A DNA stretch of 61,443 bases, taken from Streptomyces colonosanans. GTDB taxonomy: Bacteria; Actinomycetota; Actinomycetes; Streptomycetales; Streptomycetaceae. This document shows, in pieces, positions 35,533 to 45,789 of the stretch. Each line of letters opens with the position of its first letter. The first letter of the stretch is position 1. The notes below the pieces were generated by a model. That model had not been told where the DNA came from, made no database searches, and saw nothing but the letters and a program-made list of their open reading frames with translations. Location of the stretch: NCBI RefSeq assembly GCF_001866645.1, contig NZ_MLYP01000067.1, positions 1 through 61,443 on the forward strand. Direction: 5' to 3'. The translations under genes were made by a program, and so were the position numbers.

Positions 35533-36288
35533 CTAGAAGCCGTGCCGGGCGCCGCCGTCCACCGGCAGCATGATGCCCGTCAGATACGACGCCGCGGGCG
35601 AGAGCAGGAACGCGGCGGTGCGGCCGAACTCCTCCGGGGCGCCGTAGCGGCGCAGCGGGACGGCGGCCTCGAAGGCCGCGCGCCTCGCCTCGGGGTCGGG
35701 GGAGCCCCCGTCCAGCTCGCGCACCCGGTCCGTGTCGATGCGGCCCGGGAGCAGACCCACCACGCGGATGCCGCGCGGGCCCAGCTCGTCCGCGATGGAC
35801 TTGGCGAAGCCCGCGAGTCCGGGGCGCAGACCGTTGGAGATGGTCAGGCCCGGGATCGGCTCATACACCGAGCTGGACAGGACGAAGCCGATGACGCCGC
35901 CCTCGGTCAACTCCTCGGCGGCCGCGCGGGCCAGTCGGACCGCGCCCAGGAACACCGACTCGAACGCGGTCGTCCACTGCTCGTCCGTGTTGTCGGCGAC
36001 CTGGCCGGCCGGCGGACCACCGACGCTGATCAGAATGCCGTCGAAGCCGCCGAAGCTCTCGCGGGCGGCGGCGATCAGCCGGGCGGGCGCCCCGGGATCG
36101 GCGTTGTCGACCGCCACGCCCACCGCGTTCGTGCCCAGCCCGGCCGCCGCCTCCGCGGCCCGCTTCTCGTCGCGGCCGGTGACGACCACCTTCGCCCCGT
36201 CGGCCACGAGTTCTCGCGCGGCGGCGTTGCCCAGCCCGCGAGTGGCGCCGGTGACGACGTAGACACGGTCCTTCAGCCCAAGATCCAT
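35533..36288 (-). CDS. SDR family oxidoreductase with altered catalytic motif
   Basis: A 251-residue short-chain dehydrogenase. The nucleotide-binding TGATRGLGNA (~residues 13-22) and the NNAG-equivalent SVGGPPAG are present, and the C terminus (YLTGIMLPVDGGARHGF) is normal. The active-site YxxxK is replaced: in GLTISNGLRPGLAGFAKS the expected Tyr is Asn and the Lys is Arg. This is characteristic of a divergent SDR subgroup, and catalysis by the usual mechanism is doubtful. It precedes GH15 by five bases in operon order, downstream on the minus strand. Confidence 0.88.
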   Translation of the reverse strand: MDLGLKDRVYVVTGATRGLGNAAARELVADGAKVVVTGRDEKRAAEAAAGLGTNAVGVAVDNADPGAPARLIAAARESFGGFDGILISVGGPPAGQVADNTDEQWTTAFESVFLGAVRLARAAAEELTEGGVIGFVLSSSVYEPIPGLTISNGLRPGLAGFAKSIADELGPRGIRVVGLLPGRIDTDRVRELDGGSPDPEARRAAFEAAVPLRRYGAPEEFGRTAAFLLSPAASYLTGIMLPVDGGARHGF

Positions 36289-36293
36289 GGCCC

Positions 36294-38087
36294 CTATCCT
36301 GCCCCCTCGCCTCCGAACAGGGCGAGGGCGGTCCCCACCAGGCCGAGATGGCTGAAGGCCTGCGGGAAGTTGCCGAGCAGACGGCCGGTGGCCGGGTCGT
36401 ACTCCTCGGCGAGCAGACCGACGTCGTTGCAGATCCCCACCAGGCGTTCGAACAGCTCGCGGGCCTCGTTGCTGCGGCCGATGAAGTGCAGGGCGTCCGC
36501 GAGCCAGAACGAGCAGACCACGAAGGTGCCCTCCCGCCCGGGCAGCGGATCCACGTTGGTGTTCTCCGTGCTGTAGCGGCGCATGAAACCGTCAGGGGCG
36601 AGCTCCGCGCGCACCGCTTCGACGGTACCGATGACGCGCGGATCGTCCGGCGGCAGGAAGCCGACGCGGGGGATCAGCAGCAGCGAGGCGTCGAGCGCGC
36701 GCGAGCCGTAGTACTGCGTGAACGTGTTCCGCTCGGGGTCGTAGCCGCGCTCGCACACCTCCCGGTGCACCTCGTCGCGCATCACCCGCCAGCCCTCGAG
36801 ATCGCCTTCGAGTCCGGGGTAGCCCTCCAGGGCGCGGGCGGCGCGGTCGGCGGCCACCCAAGCCATCACCTTCGAGTACACGAAGTGGCGCCGCCCGCCG
36901 CGCACCTCCCACATTCCCTCGTCCGGCTGCTTCCAGACCGACCGCAGGAACTCCATCAGCGCGACCTGGACCCGCCACATGTGCGGTCTGATCGGCATGC
37001 CCGCACTCCGCGCCAGCGTCAGCGAGTCGATGACCTCGCCGTACACGTCCAGCTGCAGCTGGTTCACCGCCGCGTTGCCGATCCGGACCGGTGCCGAGCC
37101 CTGGAAGCCGGGCAGCCAGGGCAGTTCGTACTCGGGCAGCCGCCGTTCGCCCGACAGGCCGTACATGATCTGCAGGTCCGCCGGATCACCCGCGACCGCG
37201 CGCAGCAGCCAGTCGCGCCATGCCTCGGCCTCCTCGTGGTAGCCGACGGACAGCAGTGCCTGCAGGGTGAGGGTGGAGTCGCGCAGCCAGCTGTAGCGGT
37301 AGTCCCAGTTGCGGACCCCGCCCGGCGTCTCCGGCAGCGAGGTCGTGGGGGCGGCGACGATGCCGCCGGTCGGTGCGTAGGTGAGGGCCTTGAGGGTGAT
37401 CAGGGAGCGGACCACCGCTTCCCGGTGCGGCCCGTGGTAACGGCACTGCGCCGCCCAGGCACGCCAGTCCGCGACGCTGGACTCCAGTGCGTCGAAAGGG
37501 TCGATGAGGCGAGGACGCGGCTTGTGCGAGGGGTGCCAGGTGAGGACGAGGGCGACCTTCTCCCCTGCCTCGACCGTGAACTCGGAGTAGGTGGCGAAGT
37601 CCTTGCCCCAGGTGTGCACCGGGGGCTGGCTGCGCAGCCACACCGAGTCCGGGCCCGCGATGGCCACGCGATGGCCGTTGGTCCGGCGCATCCACGGCAC
37701 GATCGAGCCGTAGTCGAAGCGCAACCGGAGTGTGCTGCGCATGGTGACCTTGCCGTCCAGGCCTTCGATGATGCGTACGACGTCGGGCGCGCGGTCGCGC
37801 TGGGGCATGAAGTCGGTCAGGCGGACCGAGCCGCCCGGGGTGTCCCACTCGGAGTCGAGGACGAGGGTGTCGGGGCGGTAGGCGCGGCGGGTGCAGGTGC
37901 CGCCGTGCCGGGGGGCGACGTGCCAGTGGCCGTGGTTCTCGTCGCCGAGCAGGGCGGCGAAGCAGGCCGCGGAGTCGAAGCGGGGGAGGCAGAGCCAGTC
38001 GACCGAGCCGGTTCGGCTGACCAGGGCGGCGGTCTGCTGGTCGCCGATGAGGGCGTAGTCCTCGATGGTCCGGGTGGAACGCTGCAC
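36294..38087 (-). CDS. Glycoside hydrolase family 15 protein (glucoamylase/trehalase-like)
   Basis: A 597-residue cytoplasmic GH15 enzyme without signal peptide. Features: N-terminal TIEDYALIGDQQTAALVSRT and GSVDWLCLPRFDS, the beta-sandwich, then the (alpha/alpha)6 barrel with VRNWDYRYSWLRDSTLTLQA, NAAVNQLQLDVYGEV and WVAADRAARALE. Actinobacterial members of this subgroup have been shown to act as trehalases; maltooligosaccharide hydrolysis is the alternative. The GTG at 38085-38087 gives the start matching the family; no strong ribosome site is visible. Confidence 0.88.
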   Translation of the reverse strand: MQRSTRTIEDYALIGDQQTAALVSRTGSVDWLCLPRFDSAACFAALLGDENHGHWHVAPRHGGTCTRRAYRPDTLVLDSEWDTPGGSVRLTDFMPQRDRAPDVVRIIEGLDGKVTMRSTLRLRFDYGSIVPWMRRTNGHRVAIAGPDSVWLRSQPPVHTWGKDFATYSEFTVEAGEKVALVLTWHPSHKPRPRLIDPFDALESSVADWRAWAAQCRYHGPHREAVVRSLITLKALTYAPTGGIVAAPTTSLPETPGGVRNWDYRYSWLRDSTLTLQALLSVGYHEEAEAWRDWLLRAVAGDPADLQIMYGLSGERRLPEYELPWLPGFQGSAPVRIGNAAVNQLQLDVYGEVIDSLTLARSAGMPIRPHMWRVQVALMEFLRSVWKQPDEGMWEVRGGRRHFVYSKVMAWVAADRAARALEGYPGLEGDLEGWRVMRDEVHREVCERGYDPERNTFTQYYGSRALDASLLLIPRVGFLPPDDPRVIGTVEAVRAELAPDGFMRRYSTENTNVDPLPGREGTFVVCSFWLADALHFIGRSNEARELFERLVGICNDVGLLAEEYDPATGRLLGNFPQAFSHLGLVGTALALFGGEGAG

Positions 38088-38172
38088 GGTTTCCGGGTTC
38101 CCGGCGGGGCGAGGGGGCAATCTGGAGTGGGGCCGGGCGGGTGACGTGTGTCCGGTGGGCGGGTTCGCGCAG

Positions 38173-38964
38173 CTACGCCGGCGCCGGTTCCGTCTCCGGG
38201 GCGTTCTCCCGGGCCGCGGCCAGCGCGCGGTCCCGTGCCTCGCGGCGGGCCAGGATGAACCAGCCGACCGGGACGGCGGCGGAGAACAGCCACCACTGGA
38301 TCGCGTACGCCATGTGGGGGCCGATGTCATTGTGCTCCGGGGCAGCGATCAGCTCCGGGGAGTCACCCTTGGGGGCGGGGGAGACGAGTTCGATATAGCC
38401 GGCGAGGACCTGCTTGCCCAGACCCTTGGCCTGCTGTCCGCTGCTGATCAGCATGATCTGGCGGTCCGGCAGCCCCTGGACGTCCTTGATGCCGCTCTCG
38501 GCGGTCGTCTCGTCGGGCATGAGCCGCCCGGTGACCGTGATCTCACCGCTCTCGGGCGCCGGGACCTTCGGGTACACGGTCTGCGCGAGGTCCGCCGGGA
38601 TCCAGCCCCGGTTGACCAGGAGCACCTTGCCGTCGTCGAGCACGAACGGGGTCAGGACGTGGTAGCCGATGTCGCCATTGGTGTTCGTACGGCGGCGCAC
38701 CACGACCTCGTGAGCCGTGTCGAAGTGGCCCTTCGCGGTCACCCGCCGGTACAGGTCGACATGCCTGACGGTGGCACCGGGTGAGGTGAGCGTCTCGGCG
38801 GGCACCGGCTTCGCGGCCAGTGAGTCGCCGATCACCTTGTTGAGCGCGACCTTGTGCTCGTGACGGTGCAGCTGCCAGAAACCCAGCTCGATCATCGTCG
38901 GGATGAGCGCCAGCATCACGAGGGTGAGGATCACCCACTGCCGGGACAACAGGAAGCGGTACAC
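38173..38964 (-). CDS. SURF1 family protein (cytochrome oxidase assembly)
   Basis: A 263-residue membrane protein with one helix at each end (~10-27 and ~220-240), the usual SURF1 topology with a large extracytoplasmic domain between. Conserved pieces are LGFWQLHRHEHKVAL, GYHVLTPFVLDDGKVLLVNRGW (split by the family's invariant GW) and HMAYAIQWWLFS. SURF1 helps insert haem a into cytochrome c oxidase subunit I. It starts with GTG at 38962-38964. Confidence 0.93.
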   Translation of the reverse strand: MYRFLLSRQWVILTLVMLALIPTMIELGFWQLHRHEHKVALNKVIGDSLAAKPVPAETLTSPGATVRHVDLYRRVTAKGHFDTAHEVVVRRRTNTNGDIGYHVLTPFVLDDGKVLLVNRGWIPADLAQTVYPKVPAPESGEITVTGRLMPDETTAESGIKDVQGLPDRQIMLISSGQQAKGLGKQVLAGYIELVSPAPKGDSPELIAAPEHNDIGPHMAYAIQWWLFSAAVPVGWFILARREARDRALAAARENAPETEPAPA

Positions 38965-38985
38965 CCACTGACCGTACCTCGCATG

Positions 38986-39025
38986 CGTCAGCCCTCTGCG
39001 GGAGGGGCCCCGTAGAGGGCTGACG
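38986..39025. terminator. Hairpin upstream of SURF1, after the Zn protein gene
   Basis: CGTCAGCCCTCT (38986-38997) pairs perfectly with AGAGGGCTGACG (39014-39025), with a GC-rich inner loop. It likely ends transcripts of the small Cys-rich gene. Confidence 0.65.
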
Positions 39026-39121
39026 ACCGGCCGAGGCGGGGTTCACCGCTGGTCGCGCCCCCAGACGGCATGCGCCGCCGCGGCCCGGGACACGACGACG
39101 ACCCGGTCACGGGCCATCGGC

Positions 39122-39355
39122 TCACACCTTGTCGACGATCCCCGCCTTCCCCTCGGCGCGCGCACAGTGGGCGCCGCAGTACCAGTGGCCCTCCACCTCG
39201 ACGCCCTGGCCGATGATCTGGACGCGACAGTGCTCGCAGATGGGTGCCATCCGGTGGATCGCGCAGGAGAAGCAGTCGAAGACATGCACCGCGCCCTGCG
39301 CGTGCACCTCGAACGTCATGCCGTAGTCGTTTCCGCAGACCTCGCAACGTGCCAT
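39122..39355 (-). CDS. Small Cys/His-rich (zinc-ribbon-like) protein
   Basis: A 77-residue protein with paired metal-ligand motifs: CEVCGNDYG at residue 4, CFSCAIHR at ~30, CEHC at ~42 and YCGAHC at ~60, which look like two treble-clef or LIM-like zinc sites. No named family recognised. The ATG at 39353-39355 is directly in front of the first CxxC. Function unknown; single-gene unit between SURF1 and the exonuclease gene. Confidence 0.82.
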   Translation of the reverse strand: MARCEVCGNDYGMTFEVHAQGAVHVFDCFSCAIHRMAPICEHCRVQIIGQGVEVEGHWYCGAHCARAEGKAGIVDKV

Positions 39356-39433
39356 GCGCCACAGGGTGAGCCGTCGCCGCGATGCGGGCGAGCGGGCGCC
39401 GGGCGAGTCGTGCGCAATCACCCGTCCGCGGGG

Positions 39434-40411
39434 TCACTCTCCCGAGGCCGGCTCCACGTCCCTGAGCAACTGCCCGAACGCCGCCTCGTCGATCACCGGT
39501 GTGCCGTACTGCCGTGCCTTGACCGTCTTCGACGTGCCCGAGCCGGGGTCGTTGGTGACGAGCAGGCTGGTGAGCCGGGACAGGCTCGTCGCGATGTGCA
39601 GCCCCGCCTCGACGGCGCGGTCCTCCAGCAGTTCGCGTTCGATCGAGGTGTCCCCGGAGAACGCCACCCTCATGCCCTGTTTGAGGCGTTTGCCCTCTTC
39701 GTACCGTCCAGGGTTGGGGTAGGGGCAGGCGGGACGCTTGCGGGAGGGGCGCCAACTGGTCGGACGGTAGCCACCGGGGGACTGCTGTCCGATCGTCGGG
39801 GAGGCGGACCACTCGGTCAGCGGGCGGCACTCCAGCAGGGGCAGCCGCACACCGTCCCGGGCGGCGGCATGCAGACTCGGCTGGAACGCCTCGGCCAGCA
39901 CGCGCGCGTCGTCCAGCGCGTGGTGCGCCCGCTGCTGGACCACGCCGAAGTGCGCGGCCAGCGTCTCCAGCTTGTGATTGGCCAGCGGCAGGCCCAACTC
40001 CTTGGAGAGCGCGATGGTGCACAACCGCTGACGGACCGGCGCCACGCACTGCGCGCGCGCGTACTCCCGGGCGATCATCGACCAGTCGAAGACCGCGTTG
40101 TGCGCGACGAGCACCCGGCCGTCGAGCCGGGCGGCGAACTCCTCGGCGACGTCCCGGAAGAGCGGCGCGTCCTGGAGCATCGTGCTCGTCAGGCCGTGGA
40201 TCCATACCGGGCCCGGGTCGCGCTGCGGGTTGACCAGCGTGTACCAGTGGTCCTCGACCTCGCCGCGTGCGTCCAGCCGGTAGACGGCGGCCGAAATGAT
40301 CCGGTCGTCCCGCGCCAGGCCGGTGGTCTCCACGTCGACGACCGCGTACCCCTCGGGATACGCGGTCGGCCAGGCGGCCGGGGACGCTGCGGTCGTACGG
40401 TCTTCGAGCAT
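39434..40411 (-). CDS. DEDDh 3'-5' exonuclease with C-terminal BRCT domain
   Basis: A 325-residue protein. Residues ~22-190 are a DnaQ-like DEDDh exonuclease (YAVVDVETTGL with Asp/Glu, HNAVFDWSMI, and HHALDDARVLAE with the final His and Asp). After a ~50-residue linker with WRPSRKRPACPYPNPGR, residues ~240-320 are a BRCT domain (MRVAFSGDTSIERELLEDRA). The combination matches a polymerase III epsilon-like nuclease used in repair rather than the core replicase subunit. The ATG at 40409-40411 fits the family start. Confidence 0.92.
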   Translation of the reverse strand: MLEDRTTAASPAAWPTAYPEGYAVVDVETTGLARDDRIISAAVYRLDARGEVEDHWYTLVNPQRDPGPVWIHGLTSTMLQDAPLFRDVAEEFAARLDGRVLVAHNAVFDWSMIAREYARAQCVAPVRQRLCTIALSKELGLPLANHKLETLAAHFGVVQQRAHHALDDARVLAEAFQPSLHAAARDGVRLPLLECRPLTEWSASPTIGQQSPGGYRPTSWRPSRKRPACPYPNPGRYEEGKRLKQGMRVAFSGDTSIERELLEDRAVEAGLHIATSLSRLTSLLVTNDPGSGTSKTVKARQYGTPVIDEAAFGQLLRDVEPASGE

Positions 40412-40593
40412 GGTCACTGAGGATACGGGCCGCCACCGACAGCGCCGTCCGCGGTGTGCGTTCAGGGCCCGAGGTGACGACCAGTCGGGACGGCCCCTCG
40501 ACGTGCCGGTGCCGCCCGATGCGACCGGCCGGTGAGGGCCGGCGGGCCGAGTCGGTGCGGCGGCGGGAGTTCCCGGGGTGTCATCCTCCCTGT

Positions 40594-41304
40594 GTGACGC
40601 AACGCATGCACGACGAAGCGCACGGCGGTGCGCTCGGCTCGCGGCTGAACTGGCTGCGGGCGGCGGTCCTCGGCGCGAACGACGGCATCGTCTCCACCGC
40701 GGGCCTCGTGGTCGGTGTTGCGGGCGCGACGAGTGACCGCACGGCGCTGCTGACGGCCGGTCTGGCCGGGCTGCTGGCCGGGTCCATGTCGATGGCGGTG
40801 GGCGAATACGTGTCGGTGTCGACCCAGCGGGACTCGGAGAGGGCGGCGCTGGCCCTGGAGAAGCGGGAACTGAGGGAACAGCCGCAGGAGGAACTGGAGG
40901 AGCTGACGGCACTGCTGGAGAGGCGGGGCCTGTCACAGGAGGTGGCCCGGGAGGCGGCGCTGCAGTTGACGGAACGGGACGCGCTGCGCGCTCACGCCAG
41001 CGTGGAACTCGGCATCAACCCCGACGAGTTGGCGAACCCGTGGCACGCGGCCTGGGCGAGCTTCCTGGCGTTCACGGTGGGAGCACTGCTGCCGCTGCTG
41101 GCGATCGTGCTGCCACCCGAGGGCGCGCGGCTTCCTGTGACGGTCGGATCCGTCCTGGCCGCGCTCGTCGTCACCGGATGGGCCAGCGCGCGACTGGGCG
41201 CGGCCAGGCCGGGACGGGCCCTGGTGCGGAACGTGGTGGGCGGGGCGCTGGCCATGGGCATCACCTATGCGGCCGGGTCGCTGCTGGGCGCGGTCGGGGC
41301 CTGA
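40594..41304 (+). CDS. VIT1/CCC1-like transporter family protein
   Basis: A 236-residue membrane protein. LGANDGIVSTAGLVVGVAGA, then GLLAGSMSMAVGEYVSVSTQ are the two signature first helices of the VIT family, followed by a soluble helical stretch (~80-140) and three helices (~150-235). VIT/CCC1 proteins export iron or manganese; substrate unproven here. The start is GTG 40594 or the ATG at 40606; neither has a clear ribosome site, so the message may be leaderless. Confidence 0.9.
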   Translation: MTQRMHDEAHGGALGSRLNWLRAAVLGANDGIVSTAGLVVGVAGATSDRTALLTAGLAGLLAGSMSMAVGEYVSVSTQRDSERAALALEKRELREQPQEELEELTALLERRGLSQEVAREAALQLTERDALRAHASVELGINPDELANPWHAAWASFLAFTVGALLPLLAIVLPPEGARLPVTVGSVLAALVVTGWASARLGAARPGRALVRNVVGGALAMGITYAAGSLLGAVGA

Positions 41305-41429
41305 GGCCGCGGCGCGGCGGAGCTGTCCTTCGGCCGGCCCGCCGTTTGGAGGAGATCACCAATAAACAAGCGCATACCGCCGGTAATACTTGTGAGTAAC
41401 AGCCTCTGGCCCCGGCCGCCCGGTCGCTC

Positions 41430-41435
41430 TACGGT
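41430..41435 (+). promoter_or_regulatory. -10 hexamer TACGGT six bases before the ATG
   Basis: TACGGT ends at 41435, six bases before the ATG at 41442, which would place the transcription start on the ATG. No ribosome site is present. The same arrangement occurs at 32225 and 61323. Confidence 0.45.
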
Positions 41436-41441
41436 TCCCCC

Positions 41442-42313
<872 letters not shown>

Positions 42314-42317
<4 letters not shown>

Positions 42318-43027
42318 GGCTCCGCGGAGAGCGGCCCGCGGAAGGGCATGAGCTGCCGCGGGCCGAACGCCTCGCCCGCATGCTCCTCTCTCTGTTCTGG
42401 TTCGCCGTCGCCGTCGACCTCTCCTGCCTCGCCGCCGGATACGCCCTCGGCCACATCGTCGCCAAGCCCCTTCTGATACCGCTGCTCGCGCTCTACGCGT
42501 GCGTGCGCGGCGGGCCGCGCCTCCTGGTCGCGGCACTGCTCCTCGGGTGGGGCGGCGACGTCCTGCTGCTGTTCCACGCCGACGCCGCCTTCCTCGCCGG
42601 GATGGGCTCCTTCGCGGCGGGGCACGTCTGCTATCTCGTCTACTTCGCGCGGTACGGCACTGCACACGCGCGTGGAGCATGGGTCGCCGGCGTCTACGGC
42701 GCCGCCCTCGTCGTCCTCGTCGCCTTGCTGTGGCCCGGCCTCCCGGCCGACCTGCGCATCCCCGTCACGGGCTACAGCCTGCTGCTCACCGCGATGGCGT
42801 GCGGCTCCACCCGGCTCGGGCCCGTCGTGGGCGTCGGTGGCGCGCTGTTCCTGCTCTCCGACACGCTCATCGCGACCGGCATCGCCGAGTGGCCGCAGCT
42901 TCCGCGGCCCGACCTGTGGGTCATGCTCACCTACGCCGTCGCGCAGGCCCTGCTGGCCCGGGGCGCCCTCGACGCACGACGGGAGCCGGCGCCGGCGTAC
43001 CGTGAAGCGCCCTCGGTCACTGCCTGA
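42314..43027 (+). CDS. Lysoplasmalogenase (YhhN family)
   Basis: A 237-residue membrane protein with about seven hydrophobic helices. Family signatures are KPLLIPLLALYA, LLGWGGDVLLLF and GMGSFAAGHVCYLVYF, then LFLLSDTLIA; the two Asp residues are the expected active-site acids. YhhN/TMEM86-type enzymes hydrolyse lysoplasmalogens, although bacterial function is often unproven. It overlaps the upstream gene by four bases. Confidence 0.88.
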
Positions 43028-43092
43028 GCGCCGGCCCGGCGCCAGGGTCGCACGAACTCACCGGCGGCCAGGGAGCGCACGCGATGACCGAA

Positions 43093-43124
43093 GCGGTCCG
43101 CACCGAGCAGTGGGTGCGGACCGC
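43093..43124. terminator. Perfect 12-bp hairpin between convergent genes
   Basis: GCGGTCCGCACC (43093-43104) and GGTGCGGACCGC (43113-43124) pair perfectly around an 8-base loop, between lysoplasmalogenase and the CopD-like gene. Bidirectional terminator. Confidence 0.75.
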
Positions 43125-43158
43125 CCGCCCCGCGCGGATGCTCCTCACCGGCGGCTGA

Positions 43159-44202
43159 TCAAGACCAGCGGATCGGCAGCGGCAGCGCCGTCAGCAGCCC
43201 CGACACCGCGACGACCAGGCCCAGCGCCACCACCTCCGCACGCGCGGGAGTACAGGCGCCGAGCGGGTCCGCGGCGCGCCGCAGACGCAGGCGCGCGACC
43301 AGGGCCAGCACGGCGACGACGGCCACGAGCAGTAGTTTGGCGAGCAGGGTGCGGCCGTACGCGGTCTGCGTCAGCTGGTCGAGGATCGTCTCGCGCGGCA
43401 TACGGCGCAGCGAACTCCAGGTGCCTGTCGCGGTGAGCGCGGCGAGCAGAACGGCCGCCACGCGCGCGTAGAGGCCCAGCAACGCGGCGCCCGCCCGGGG
43501 GGCGGTACGCCAGTGCCGCAGTGTGCGCAGGACGTACAGCAGCCCGCCCAGCCACAGCGTTCCGCAGATGAGGTGAACGAGCGTCAGGCCGGAGCCCACC
43601 AGAGGGCTGTGCTCCGTCGTGGGGTGGGCCCGCAGCGCCTCGGCGACGATCACCGCTGCCGGCGGCCACACCTGGAGGGACGCCCGGCGCGACAGGGCGC
43701 ACAGCCCGGCCACGAGGAAGGCGTTGACCTCCAGGAGCGCCAGCGCGCCGTCCCGCGTCCGGTACAGCCCGCCGACATCGATCTGGCCGAGAGAGTGCGG
43801 AACCAGATTGCCGGTGGCCACGACCGACGCGAGCCCCAGCGCGGCGACGAAACCCGCACAGGCCGCGTAGGGCGCCCAACTTCGCGGCACGGCCGCCGGG
43901 GGCGCGCCCGGCACCCGAGAGGCCAGCCGGGCGACGAGGAGTTCGCCCGCGGGGATGCACAACGACACGAGCAGCACGGTGCGCAGCAGACCTATGCCGC
44001 CGACTCCGGGCGCTGCCGCCTCACCCGTGCCGTGCAGCGTGGCCGAGGGGCCGACAAGCGGTATCAGGGTGGCGGTCGTGACGAAAGCGAGCACCAGAAC
44101 GGCTCGACGTGCGGAGGGCCGGGGCGCGGGGCCCGCGACGGACCCGGAAGACGCTTGCGCGTCACGGTCGTTGGAATCCGCTGTCGATCGTATGGGACTC
44201 AT
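43159..44202 (-). CDS. CopD-like membrane protein (copper resistance)
   Basis: A 347-residue protein with about eight membrane helices. The C-terminal CopD-type domain carries LVHLICGTLWLGGLLYVLRT (the family's His and WLGG) and YARVAAVLLAALTATGTWSS. CopD-domain proteins move or bind copper at the membrane. The N-terminal ~40 residues are hydrophilic and Ser/Ala-rich. The ATG at 44200-44202 is preferred; a TTG 12 codons upstream keeps the frame open. Confidence 0.85.
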   Translation of the reverse strand: MSPIRSTADSNDRDAQASSGSVAGPAPRPSARRAVLVLAFVTTATLIPLVGPSATLHGTGEAAAPGVGGIGLLRTVLLVSLCIPAGELLVARLASRVPGAPPAAVPRSWAPYAACAGFVAALGLASVVATGNLVPHSLGQIDVGGLYRTRDGALALLEVNAFLVAGLCALSRRASLQVWPPAAVIVAEALRAHPTTEHSPLVGSGLTLVHLICGTLWLGGLLYVLRTLRHWRTAPRAGAALLGLYARVAAVLLAALTATGTWSSLRRMPRETILDQLTQTAYGRTLLAKLLLVAVVAVLALVARLRLRRAADPLGACTPARAEVVALGLVVAVSGLLTALPLPIRWS

Positions 44203-44328
44203 CTCTGGATACTCGCGAGTCGCCACGGAAGCGGGCAACCTCAGTAAATCAACCAGGAGAGCGGCGTTCCGGCTCTCCGTATGCTTCCGGCCGAATACCG
44301 TCCGGATCCCGACGCCGGCTGTCCGTGC

Positions 44329-45708
44329 TCACTCCCAGCGCGCCCGATCCGCGCCCCATGCTCCCGGCGGTCGTGCCCAGTCGGTCGGGCCGCCGGCGAA
44401 GCGGACCGGCGGCAGGGCGTACCTGAGCCGTCCCAGCACGCTGTCGGTCTCGGCCAGCCAGGGGTCCGGGCCGCGGTACACCGCCCGCGCCTGTCCGGCA
44501 GCCCGGGCGGCCCCGTTCGTCAGCCAGGCTGCTGTCCGCGCCAGCGCCAGGCGTACGACCCGGCTTCCGCCCTCCTCGGTCTGTTCGGTGAGGGACCGCA
44601 GGACCGCGGCGGCCAGCAGATACCCCGTACCGTGGTCGAGGGCCTGCGCGGGCAGTGCGCCCGGCCGCTCTGCCGACCCCTCGGTCACGGCTATGCCGGT
44701 GGCGACCTGCACCAGGCTGTCGAAGCCGCGCCGCTCGCCCCAGGGCCCGTACCCGCCCCACGCCGACAACTGCGCCACCACCAGCCCGGGCCGCCGCTCC
44801 GCCAGCTGCTCGGGGGTGAGCCCGAACCGGTCGAGCGCGGCGGGCCGGTAGCCGGTGACGACCACGTCGGCCTCCGCCAGCAGCTCCTCGAAGGTGCGGC
44901 GGTCTGCGGGCGCCGCCAGAGCGAGGACGGTGGACCGCTTACCGGTGTCCATGTCGGCGTGCTGGTCGGGGAGTTCGGGAAGGTGAGGGCTGTCGACGCG
45001 CAGGACGTCCGCACCGAGCAGGGCCAGCGTGCGGGTGGCCACGGGGCCCGCGATGACCCGGGTGAGGTCCAGGACGCGCAGGCCCGCCGCGGGCAGCAGC
45101 GGCGTTGCGGTCGACGGCCGAAGCGGTCGTTCGGGTGCCGTGTCGAGCCGTTCCCGGCCCACCAGCGGGTGAGCGGCGACGGTGCGTCCCTGCTCGTGCG
45201 CCGCCCACTGCTCGGGGGTGCGCAGCGCGACCGCGAGCCCTCCGGCCGCGTACACGCTCTCCTCGGCCTCGACGGCCGGCCGCTCGGCGAGGGCGGCGGC
45301 CACGTCCGCCACGGACGCCTGAGCCGGCAGCCCCAGGGCGGCCAGCAGCCGCGTCCGGTGATGCGGATAGTTCGCGTGGGTGCGCACCCAGCCGTCCGCC
45401 GTGGGCCAGAAACGGGACAGCGGCGCGAAGTTGACCGGTTCACGGCCGTCGACCAGCAGATGCCGCTCGCTGTGGAAGGCGGTGGCCACGGCCCCGTCGT
45501 CGACCAGGACGTGAGGCACGACCGGCAACCCGGCCCGCCGGGCGCCCCATTCGGCGGCGGCCAGCGCACACGTCCCGACACAGGCCCGCGCCATCTCCCG
45601 CACGGGCAGACGTGCCGGCAGCGCCCCGTCCCGTATGACGGTCGATATCCGCGACAACAGTGCGGGGTCCCCGCCCAGTGCCGCCCATGCGGTGTTCGTA
45701 TACCTCAT
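44329..45708 (-). CDS. CaiB/BaiF-type family III CoA-transferase
   Basis: A 459-residue protein. The C-terminal half has LRVLDLTRVIAGPVATRTLA, LGADVLRVDSP, DTGKRSTV and ALDHGTGYLLAAAV, whose Asp corresponds to the family's catalytic aspartate. The N-terminal ~200 residues are a second, degenerate copy, so this is the fused or duplicated form. CoA-transferases of this family move CoA between carboxylic acids; substrates unknown. The ATG at 45706-45708 was chosen; another ATG lies 11 codons upstream, inside the terminator zone. Confidence 0.85.
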   Translation of the reverse strand: MRYTNTAWAALGGDPALLSRISTVIRDGALPARLPVREMARACVGTCALAAAEWGARRAGLPVVPHVLVDDGAVATAFHSERHLLVDGREPVNFAPLSRFWPTADGWVRTHANYPHHRTRLLAALGLPAQASVADVAAALAERPAVEAEESVYAAGGLAVALRTPEQWAAHEQGRTVAAHPLVGRERLDTAPERPLRPSTATPLLPAAGLRVLDLTRVIAGPVATRTLALLGADVLRVDSPHLPELPDQHADMDTGKRSTVLALAAPADRRTFEELLAEADVVVTGYRPAALDRFGLTPEQLAERRPGLVVAQLSAWGGYGPWGERRGFDSLVQVATGIAVTEGSAERPGALPAQALDHGTGYLLAAAVLRSLTEQTEEGGSRVVRLALARTAAWLTNGAARAAGQARAVYRGPDPWLAETDSVLGRLRYALPPVRFAGGPTDWARPPGAWGADRARWE

Positions 45709-45746
45709 GAGATCACTCTGCCGTGTGTACTGGATCAACATGACGG

Positions 45747-45774
45747 AAGGGGCCGGGCGACGGCCCGGCCCCTT
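45747..45774 (-). terminator. Hairpin terminator of the first S8 protease gene
   Basis: AAGGGGCCGGGC (45747-45758) and GCCCGGCCCCTT (45763-45774) pair perfectly around GACG, 16 bases beyond the stop of the protease gene. Confidence 0.75.
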
Positions 45775-45789
45775 GCGTACGGACGACCC

